From positions 1 to 27,835 of the forward strand of contig DYBN01000011.1 of assembly GCA_019418605.1 (NCBI GenBank): DNA of 27,835 nt. The letters are read 5' to 3'. The notes beneath the pieces are model-generated. The model was not told where the DNA came from, made no database searches, and saw nothing but the letters and a program-made list of their open reading frames with translations. Positions 22,408 through 27,835 of this stretch are shown here, one piece after another. This DNA is from Sutterella sp. GTDB lineage: Bacteria > Pseudomonadota > Gammaproteobacteria > Burkholderiales > Burkholderiaceae_F. The position numbers and the translations under genes were made by a program. Numbering within the stretch: position 1 is the first letter of the stretch; each line of letters opens with the position of its first letter.

Positions 22408-23205
22408 ATGGCAGACATTTTGCAAACCATTCTTGCCGTCAAGGCGCGCGAGCTTGCGGCAGCCCGTGCGGCGCTGCCTCTTGAAAAACTCAAGGAACAG
22501 GCCCTGGCGCAGGCGCCCGCACGGGGATTTGCCCGGGCGCTTGAGGCCAAAGTTGCACAGGGCTTTCCGGCCGTCATTGCCGAAGTCAAGAAGGCAAGCC
22601 CGAGCAAGGGCGTCATCTGCCGCGACTTTGATCCCGTGCGCACCGCGTGCGACTACGCCAAAAACGGTGCTGCGTGCCTTTCGGTGCTCACCGACGTCGA
22701 GTTTTTCATGGGCTCGCCCGAGGTGCTGCAAAAGGTGCGCGCAGCCGTCGACATTCCCATTCTGAGAAAGGATTTTCTAATCGACCCCTACCAGGTCTGG
22801 GAGGCGCGCGCCTGGGGCGCCGACGCCGTTCTTGTGATCATGCGCGCCGTCGACGACGCGCTTGCTTTGAAGCTTGCGCAGACGGCTGCGGACCTCGGCA
22901 TGGACGTGCTCGTCGAGACGCACGACGAAGAGGAAATCGAGCGGGCCCTGAAGCTGCCCGCTGGCATCATCGGCATCAACAACCGCAACCTGCGCACGTT
23001 TCAGACAAGCATTGAGCAGACGCTGCGGCTGCGGCACCTGGTGCCGCAAGAGCGCCTCGTGGTGACCGAGAGCGGGGTAAAGGACGAAGAAGACGTCAGG
23101 CGCCTGCGGCAGGCGGACATTCACGCCTTTTTGGTGGGCGAGGCCTTCATGCGCGAGCCAAGCCCCGGGGCGGCGCTTGCGCGCTTGTTCGGTACGGCGC
23201 CATGA
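22408..23205 (+). CDS. trpC: Indole-3-glycerol phosphate synthase
   Basis: A 265-residue (beta/alpha)8 enzyme that closes the ring of CdRP to indole-3-glycerol phosphate in tryptophan synthesis. Conserved pieces are all present: AEVKKASPSKGVIC (catalytic Lys and substrate loop), LSVLTDVEFFMGS, LRKDFLIDPYQ (second catalytic Lys), LVETHDEEE, IGINNRNLRTF and VTESGVKDEEDV. AAGGAAAA lies before the ATG, and a TACAAT -10-like element is at 22327. The usual partners trpE, trpG and trpD are not upstream; tRNA genes are. Its stop overlaps the ung start by four bases (ATGA), so the two are co-translated. No leader peptide rich in Trp was seen. Confidence 0.97.
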   Translation: MADILQTILAVKARELAAARAALPLEKLKEQALAQAPARGFARALEAKVAQGFPAVIAEVKKASPSKGVICRDFDPVRTACDYAKNGAACLSVLTDVEFFMGSPEVLQKVRAAVDIPILRKDFLIDPYQVWEARAWGADAVLVIMRAVDDALALKLAQTAADLGMDVLVETHDEEEIERALKLPAGIIGINNRNLRTFQTSIEQTLRLRHLVPQERLVVTESGVKDEEDVRRLRQADIHAFLVGEAFMREPSPGAALARLFGTAP

Positions 23206-24041
23206 GCGCTGCGGCTCAAGACTTGGCCGCGCGTCTGTCTCCCGCCGGGCTCCCTGCCGGCTGGAAGGAAGTTGTCGCGGCCTTTTTTGCAACGCCTGCG
23301 GGCAAAGCCCTGCGCTCGTACCTTTTGGAGCGCGCCGAGGCGGGCGCGGTGATCTATCCCCCTGATCCTTACCGCGCGCTGCGCCTGACGGCGGCCGAAG
23401 ACGCACGCGTCGTGATCCTGGGACAAGACCCTTACCACGGGCCGGGGCAGGCGACGGGCCTAGCTTTTTCCGTTTCCGAGACGCTCGCGAAACTGCCTCC
23501 GAGCCTAAAAAACATCTACAAGGAAGTCGCCCGCGAGTACGACTCCCCTGTCCGCACTTCGGGAGACCTCTCTGACTGGGCGCGGCAGGGCGTGCTGCTT
23601 TTAAACAGCTCCCTTACGGTTGAAGAGGGGCAGCCTCTGTCGCACGCTGGCCGCGGCTGGGAGGCGCTCACTGATGCCGTTTTACTTCATGTCCTCGCGC
23701 AAGGGCAGCCCCTTGTCTTCATGCTCTGGGGCGGCTGGGCGCAGAAAAAAGAAGCGCTCATCAAGGAAAATGCCGCAGGCGACGTTCTCATACTGAAAGC
23801 CAACCACCCCTCGCCCCTGTCGGCGCTGCGGCCGCCGACTCCTTTTGCGGGCTGCGGGCACTTTCGGGCGGCAAACGACTGGCTCGCCGGATGCGGGCGC
23901 ACGATCATTGACTGGGTGGGAGAGCCGGACAAAAAGGCGGCCGACGAAAAGCCCGGGGCGCCGGCAAAGCAGCAGGCAAGGTCAAGGGCAAAGACCCGCG
24001 CAAAGTCTGCGGGAAACCCCCGCCAGGGCCGGCTGTTTTAG
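23202..24041 (+). CDS. ung: Uracil-DNA glycosylase (family 1) with basic C-terminal tail
   Basis: A 279-residue UDG that cuts uracil from DNA to start base-excision repair. The water-activating loop GQDPYHG has Asp76, LLLNSSLTV is the uracil-side segment, and HPSPLSALRPP carries His202 and the Leu that intercalates. Family members are about 225-230 residues. Here residues 241-279 are an added Lys/Arg/Ala-rich tail ending QGRLF, which resembles the bacterial sliding-clamp binding pentapeptide (QxxLF type). The ATG overlaps the trpC stop. SSB in this window has the acidic tip known to bind UDG. No terminator is obvious before the ftsZ promoter. Confidence 0.96.
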   Translation: MSAAAQDLAARLSPAGLPAGWKEVVAAFFATPAGKALRSYLLERAEAGAVIYPPDPYRALRLTAAEDARVVILGQDPYHGPGQATGLAFSVSETLAKLPPSLKNIYKEVAREYDSPVRTSGDLSDWARQGVLLLNSSLTVEEGQPLSHAGRGWEALTDAVLLHVLAQGQPLVFMLWGGWAQKKEALIKENAAGDVLILKANHPSPLSALRPPTPFAGCGHFRAANDWLAGCGRTIIDWVGEPDKKAADEKPGAPAKQQARSRAKTRAKSAGNPRQGRLF

Positions 24042-24077
24042 CGCGTGCCGCGCATTTGCAAATGAAGCTTTCACGGC

Positions 24078-24106
24078 GTGTCAGCGCTTGAAAAATCAGC
24101 GATAAT
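24078..24106 (+). promoter_or_regulatory. Predicted ftsZ promoter
   Basis: GTGTCA (24078-24083) and GATAAT (24101-24106) are 17 bases apart. The implied start near 24113 leaves a leader of about 65 bases. The region is the most AT-rich part of the ung-ftsZ gap. Confidence 0.45.
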
Positions 24107-24120
24107 TAAACGCTTGAAAA
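24085..24120 (+). repeat. 10-bp direct repeat (CGCTTGAAAA) flanking the ftsZ -10 element
   Basis: CGCTTGAAAA occurs at 24085-24094 and 24111-24120, 26 bases apart (about 2.5 helical turns), with the predicted -10 between. The pair could be a regulator's site at the ftsZ promoter. Confidence 0.5.
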
Positions 24121-24177
24121 GTGGGGGCAGCCTGCCCTACGTCAGTCGTGAGTATCAAGATTTAAGGGAAAGAGCGA

Positions 24178-25443
24178 ATGTCTTTCAATATGGTTCAGGA
24201 CCAGCCCGGCACTTTTAATGCCTGCATCAAGGTGATCGGCGTGGGCGGCGGCGGCGGAAACGCCGTCGAGCACATGATTGAGAAGGAAGCCCAGGGCATC
24301 ACCTTCATTGCGGCCAATACGGACCAGCAGGCGCTCAATCGCTCGCGCGCCAACATCGTGATTCCGCTCGGCAAGACGGGCTTGGGCGCTGGCGCCAAGC
24401 CCGAGGTGGGCGCCATGGCCGCCGAAGAGGCAAGCGACAAGATTCGCGAAGCCCTCGAAGGCACGCACCTGCTTTTCATCACGGCCGGCATGGGCGGCGG
24501 CACCGGCACGGGTGCAGCTCCCGTGATCGCAAGCATTGCCAAGGAGCTGGGCATCCTCACCGTGGCCGTGGTGACCAAGCCCTTTGAATTTGAAGGCTCG
24601 CGCCGCATGCGCCAGGCGCAGGCGGGCATCGAAAACCTCAAGGACAAGGTCGACAGCCTGATTGTCATTCTCAACGACAAGCTCGAAGAAGAGGTGGGCG
24701 ACGACGCCACGATGCTCGAGTGCTTTGCGGCCGCCGACGACGTGCTCTACAAGGCCTGCAACGGCATTGCCGAAATCATCCACACGCCGGGCCTTATCAA
24801 TGTTGACTTCGAAGACCTGCGCACGGTCATGGGCGAGCGCGGCACGGCCATGATGGGCACGGCCACGGCAAGCGGCCCGAACCGCGCCCGCGAGGCGGCT
24901 GAAAAAGCCATTGCCTGCCCGTTGCTTGAAGGCGCAAACCTGCAGGGCGCCCGCGGTCTTTTGGTCTACGTCACGGCCTCGGCCGCGACGATGAGCCAGA
25001 GCGAAGTGCGCCAGGTGATGTCGATCATGAAAAACTTCGTGAGCAAGGACGCCAACCAGATCATCGGCACGGCCTTTGACGACACGATGGGCGATGAGCT
25101 GCGCGTGACCGTGGTCGCCACGGGCCTTGACCAGCCGCTTGATCAGCCCGCTGCCGACATCGTCAAGCCCGACGTCTTTGGCTCGCGCGCTTCCGAGCGC
25201 AACGACATTCCCTCGTTTGGCGCAGCGCGCACGATGCACGCGCCCGAACCCGAGCTCGAACCCGCCCCGCGCGTGCAACCGCAGCACCAAAAGCCCCGCG
25301 TGCCCGTCTTTACGAACGGCTTTGCCTCGGCCCACGTGCAGACCCAAAGCGAGGCGGCCGTGTCGGCCTCCGAAACCGATGAGGCGATTGCCCGTCCCCA
25401 GGTCATCAACGTGCCCGCCTTCATTCGCAACGGAGCAAAGTAA
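24178..25443 (+). CDS. ftsZ: Cell division protein FtsZ
   Basis: FtsZ, the tubulin-like GTPase that builds the division ring, 421 residues. The GTP-binding signature GGGTGTG is at 106-112, preceded by VIGVGGGGGNAV (residues 19-30); the T7 synergy loop NVDFED is at 208-213. A Pro/Gln-rich linker runs from about 330 to 405, and the C-terminal peptide VPAFIRNGAK is the docking site for FtsA/ZipA-type partners. AAGGGAAAGAG precedes the ATG. ftsQ and ftsA, usually just upstream, are absent here; ung is there instead. lpxC follows after 279 bases, as in other proteobacterial division clusters. It probably has its own promoter (24078-24106). Confidence 0.98.
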   Translation: MSFNMVQDQPGTFNACIKVIGVGGGGGNAVEHMIEKEAQGITFIAANTDQQALNRSRANIVIPLGKTGLGAGAKPEVGAMAAEEASDKIREALEGTHLLFITAGMGGGTGTGAAPVIASIAKELGILTVAVVTKPFEFEGSRRMRQAQAGIENLKDKVDSLIVILNDKLEEEVGDDATMLECFAAADDVLYKACNGIAEIIHTPGLINVDFEDLRTVMGERGTAMMGTATASGPNRAREAAEKAIACPLLEGANLQGARGLLVYVTASAATMSQSEVRQVMSIMKNFVSKDANQIIGTAFDDTMGDELRVTVVATGLDQPLDQPAADIVKPDVFGSRASERNDIPSFGAARTMHAPEPELEPAPRVQPQHQKPRVPVFTNGFASAHVQTQSEAAVSASETDEAIARPQVINVPAFIRNGAK

Positions 25444-25722
25444 GAATTAAACCGCAGGGCGGCCTCTTGGATTAGCTTTTTTCAGTCGGCCGCCTTCGGG
25501 CTTCCTGCGCCCGGCCCCTCTCTTTGAAGATTTGCGTCTCTTTGGTCCGCCGGCGGGCGGTACGAGACGCTTCTTTGCTCTTTCTTTTTTCGCTTTTTGA
25601 CTTTTCTTGAAGGGGCGGCGCCCGCGGCCTCGATGCGACGGAGGCGGGCCTTTTGAGCCTCAGAGAAAGCCGGCGCCCCGGCCTGCAGCAGTTTCAATCC
25701 AGTCGTTCCCGGGATTTCAAAG

Positions 25723-26628
25723 TTGATCAGACAGTGCACTCTCAAGCAGTCCGTTTCGGCCGTCGGCATCGGACTGCACACCGGCCGCAAGGTCAAGCTC
25801 ACCATGCACCCGGCGCCGCCCGATACGGGCATCGTCTTTCGCCGCGTCGACCTCACCCCGGTCGTTGAACTTCCCGCGCGCGCCGACGCGGTCAACGACA
25901 CGCGGCTTGCCACGACGCTCAACGTGGGCAAGGTCGTGGTTTCCACGATCGAGCACCTCATGAGCGCCTTCAACGGGCTGGGGATCGACAATCTCTACGT
26001 CGACGTCGACGCGCCGGAAATTCCGATCATGGACGGCTCGGGCGCGACGTTTGTCTACCTCATCCGCAGTGCGGGCATTCTCGAGCAAAACGCCCCGAAG
26101 CGCTTCGTGCGCGTCAAAAAGACGGTTGAAGTGCGCGACGGCGACAAGTGGGCAAAGCTTGAGCCGCACAACGCGCTCGTACTGGACTTCATCATCGCCT
26201 TCGGGCACCCGGCCATTGACTCGACCGAGCAGCATGCGGTCGTCGATTTAAGCCGCGAGACGTACGAGGATGCGGTGTGCCGCGCAAGGACCTTCGGCTT
26301 TGTGCAGGACGTCGAGCTTTTGCGCTCGATGGGGCTTGCCAAGGGCGGCACGCTTGAAAACGCCATCGTGATGGATGAATTCAGAGTACTCAACGTGGGC
26401 GGCCTGCGCTCGGACGACGAGTTTGTCAAGCACAAGATTCTCGACGCGATGGGAGACCTCTACGTGCTCGGGCACCCGCTTTTGACGCGCTACAGCGCCT
26501 ACAAGTCCGGGCACTCGCTCAACAACAAGCTGCTGCGGGCGCTGCTCGCTGACGCCGACGCTTGGGAAATCGTCTCGGTGCCGGCCGACGAAAAGCCGTT
26601 TAAGGCAACGGGCGGCGCGCAGGCTTAA
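25723..26628 (+). CDS. lpxC: UDP-3-O-acyl-N-acetylglucosamine deacetylase
   Basis: LpxC, the zinc enzyme of the committed step of lipid A synthesis, 301 residues (E. coli 305). Zinc ligands are His78 (IEHLMSAF), His237 and Asp241 (KHKILDAMGD); Glu77 and His264 (GHSLNN) complete the active site. The start is a TTG at 25723: MIRQCTLKQSV aligns with the usual LpxC N-terminus, the next ATG is 27 codons in, and no upstream start fits. The ribosome site is poor (GGGA 10 or so bases before). A weak start suits an enzyme whose level must be low, though control by proteolysis is what is known in E. coli. A terminator follows. Confidence 0.96.
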   Translation: MIRQCTLKQSVSAVGIGLHTGRKVKLTMHPAPPDTGIVFRRVDLTPVVELPARADAVNDTRLATTLNVGKVVVSTIEHLMSAFNGLGIDNLYVDVDAPEIPIMDGSGATFVYLIRSAGILEQNAPKRFVRVKKTVEVRDGDKWAKLEPHNALVLDFIIAFGHPAIDSTEQHAVVDLSRETYEDAVCRARTFGFVQDVELLRSMGLAKGGTLENAIVMDEFRVLNVGGLRSDDEFVKHKILDAMGDLYVLGHPLLTRYSAYKSGHSLNNKLLRALLADADAWEIVSVPADEKPFKATGGAQA

Positions 26629-26697
26629 AGGGAAGGCTTCTCGCGAGCGCCCGGTTCCCAAAAAAGCGATGCGCCGCAAAGGAAGCCTTTCGAAGAC

Positions 26698-26740
26698 AAA
26701 ACCCGCCGTTTCTGTACACGAAGAGCGGCGGGCTTTCTTT
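26698..26740 (+). terminator. Probable terminator of lpxC
   Basis: CCCGCCG (26702-26708) pairs with CGGCGGG (26726-26732), followed by CTTTCTTT. An A run precedes it, so it may also work for the minus-strand LysR remnant. Confidence 0.65.
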
Positions 26741-26767
26741 GCGTGATGCGCCCGCTCGAGATGCGCT

Positions 26768-27130
26768 TTAGAAACCGCTCAGGCCATCGGCCTGCCGCCA
26801 TTTCGAGCGCAGATACTCGACGGCCTCCTTTACGATCGGCCGTTCGGCCCGTTCCGAATGAAGCATAAAGCTCACCGGCTTGTCGGCTTCCTTGTAGTCA
26901 GGCAGGACTTGGACAAGAGAGCCGTCACGAAGTTCCCGTGAGCACATGAAGACGGCGGTGCTAAGGAGAATGCCTTCGCCTGCCAGCACAAGGCCCATCA
27001 GCGGTCCCGTTGTCGAAGCGCAGAGGGAGGCCTGCTCAGCCGGAGCCCGATAGCGCTTGCCGTCCTTCCAAAGCCATATCGTGTCGCCCATTGCGCCGTT
27101 GTAGAGGAAAACAAAGAAACGCCGAGCGAA
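26768..27130 (-). pseudogene. LysR-family regulator remnant, effector domain only
   Basis: The minus frame ends at TAA 26768-26770 and encodes the C-terminal part of a LysR effector-binding domain: LYNGAMGDTIWLWKDGKRYRAPAEQ, then GLVLAGEGILLSTAVFMCSREL, LVQVLPDY and AVEYLRSKW (shown in pieces). An ATG at 27091 would give only 107 residues. Similarity to LysR proteins appears to continue upstream of that ATG to about 27115, then a stop is met at 27131-27133 and the sequence becomes prophage-like on the other strand. The helix-turn-helix half is gone, so this is a decapitated gene, not a regulator able to bind DNA. The right border is approximate. Confidence 0.75.
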
Positions 27131-27242
27131 TCAAGACGGGGAGCGCAACCTGCAGTACGGCATCGATAAGGCAGACCTCGTTGAGGACAGCAGCCGTCCG
27201 TTTGTATACGAACGGGTTGGCCTGGAAATAGAGAAGCCCTAG
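27105..27242 (+). pseudogene. C-terminal fragment of an unidentified, probably phage gene
   Basis: After a TAG at 27102-27104 the frame is open to TAG 27240-27242. The last 30 codons (NLQYGIDKADLVEDSS, then RPFVYERVGLEIEKP) look like the end of a real protein, with balanced acidic and hydrophobic residues, unlike the Arg-rich shadow frames nearby. No start codon or ribosome site is present, and the left part runs into the LysR remnant. I do not recognise the family. Its position just before phage-like genes on the same strand suggests a phage structural gene whose front was lost. Confidence 0.45.
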
Positions 27243-27344
27243 CGAAACACACCCTCAATCGGAGGAGGGGGCTTTCTAGGGCCATCAACGGAGGCTCAGC
27301 ACCTCCGGCTATCTCTAACTCAATAGTAGCGCAAGGGAGCCGAT

Positions 27345-27509
27345 ATGGTAAAGAGTTCGGCGATGAAAGACGAATGGGAAAAATTGCCGCTTTGCTCGCG
27401 CATCTTCCTATGTGGGCTATGCGTGAGCTTTAGCGGTATCGCGCTAGCGGCGGCGGCTTTAGCTTTCGGCTATGCGTTGAATACGCTCGCCGAGTTGGGA
27501 CTTTTCTAG
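27345..27509 (+). CDS. Small membrane protein, 54 residues, prophage-associated
   Basis: ATG 27345 is preceded by AAGGGAG at ideal distance. The product is 54 residues: a charged start (MVKSSAMKDEWEKL), then one or two hydrophobic stretches (SRIFLCGLCVSFSGIALAAAALAFGYAL) and a short tail. The start codon, strong ribosome site and clean helix argue that it is a real gene. The next gene starts 9 bases after its stop. A holin-like or other small phage membrane protein is possible, but no family was recognised. It includes two Cys in the helix. Confidence 0.6.
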   Translation: MVKSSAMKDEWEKLPLCSRIFLCGLCVSFSGIALAAAALAFGYALNTLAELGLF

Positions 27510-27517
27510 GGGCCCTT

Positions 27518-27730
27518 ATGGGACTGAATCTACACGGCATTGTGAGAGGCGCGATCAACGCGGTGCACCCGGATGAGGAAGTACAACTCTTGCGCTCCCT
27601 CGACTCCGTACCCGACGCAAACGGATTCCCCCAACCGAAATACCTTAACTTCTCAGCGTTTTTCCACTCAAAAGCAGCATTGTTTCAGTGCTCAAATCTT
27701 ACCAGTGAGGAACCCAAATTTCTCGTTTGA
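27518..27730 (+). pseudogene. Truncated phage virion-protein gene (head-completion/minor structural type)
   Basis: ATG 27518 with AGGGG upstream. The first 40 residues, MGLNLHGIVRGAINAVHPDE then EVQLLRSLDS and DANGFPQPKY, follow the opening I remember for a small phage structural protein of about 110-125 residues encoded after the capsid gene. From about residue 42 (LNFSAFFHSKAAL...) the match and the composition change and the frame stops at residue 70. The break near 27640 marks a recombination or deletion point. Base composition becomes more AT-rich there. The family call rests on memory of the N-terminal pattern and is not certain. Confidence 0.5.
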
Positions 27731-27835
27731 AATCAACGCTCTGAAGGGCCGTACAGGCCCGTTTGAAGGCGTTGAAAAGGGGTGGATGACCCCGGGGTCA
27801 TCCACCTCTTGAGAGAGCTGAACAAGACGCATTTA
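27731..27835. other. Tail of the window: no gene, two hairpins
   Basis: No gene start or end is convincing here. A small hairpin GGGCC-GTACA-GGCCC (27746-27760) precedes the 26-bp palindrome at 27781-27806. The sequence is richer in A and T than the rest of the window and is probably foreign. Confidence 0.5.
27781..27806. repeat. 26-bp perfect palindrome
   Basis: GGTGGATGACCCC (27781-27793) is followed at once by its exact reverse complement (27794-27806). Wobble pairing can extend the stem by one to three bases on each side. Only CTCTT follows, so it is at best a weak terminator. It lies past the truncated phage gene. Confidence 0.85.

Overview
The window looks like chromosome of a high-GC betaproteobacterium of the order Burkholderiales. 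The Sutterellaceae (gut anaerobes) are the best guess. This is inferred from the gene set: a Wolinella-type di-heme fumarate reductase membrane subunit, a periplasmic fumarate-reductase-like flavoprotein, a dicarboxylate/Na+ symporter, FNR-like boxes, many LysR regulators, the uvrA/MFS/ssb block, a tRNA Pro-Arg-His trio and ftsZ followed by lpxC. No rRNA, CRISPR array or intact insertion sequence was seen.

Layout. 1-155: C-terminal scrap of a probable PD-(D/E)XK nuclease-like protein. 239-5149 (minus): five genes of small-molecule redox and hydrolysis (SDR, dienelactone-type hydrolase, flavodoxin, aldo/keto reductase, alpha/beta hydrolase), divergent from a LysR gene (5359-6282) with a clear LysR-type operator between them. 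6373-11559: ssb and an MFS transporter, divergent from uvrA. 11920-15005: frdC alone between its own promoter and terminator, then a DASS transporter; each has an FNR-like box upstream. 15252-18241: upp, a long LapA-domain protein and a LysR gene. 18251-20952: a LysR gene divergent from a secreted flavoprotein reductase. 21248-21712: NsrR-like regulator. 21878-22154: tRNA-Pro, tRNA-Arg and tRNA-His (minus) with a strong promoter and terminator. 22408-24041: trpC and ung, overlapping. 24178-26628: ftsZ and lpxC, the end of a division/envelope cluster without ftsQ or ftsA upstream. 26768-27835: a LysR gene that has lost its DNA-binding half, joined to decayed prophage sequence.

How it fits together. 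The frdC, DASS transporter and flavoprotein point to anaerobic respiration on dicarboxylates or other organic acceptors, with frdC and the transporter probably under FNR-type control. The flavoprotein lacks the residues that define fumarate reductases, so its acceptor is open. The first operon looks like a LysR-controlled response to reactive carbonyls, esters or quinone-like compounds. The rest is housekeeping. I see no clear undescribed multi-gene system. The best leads are the orphan frdC, the flavoprotein/LysR pair, tandem repeats built on stop codons, a clamp-binding-like tail on Ung, and the prophage junction with a 26-bp perfect palindrome.
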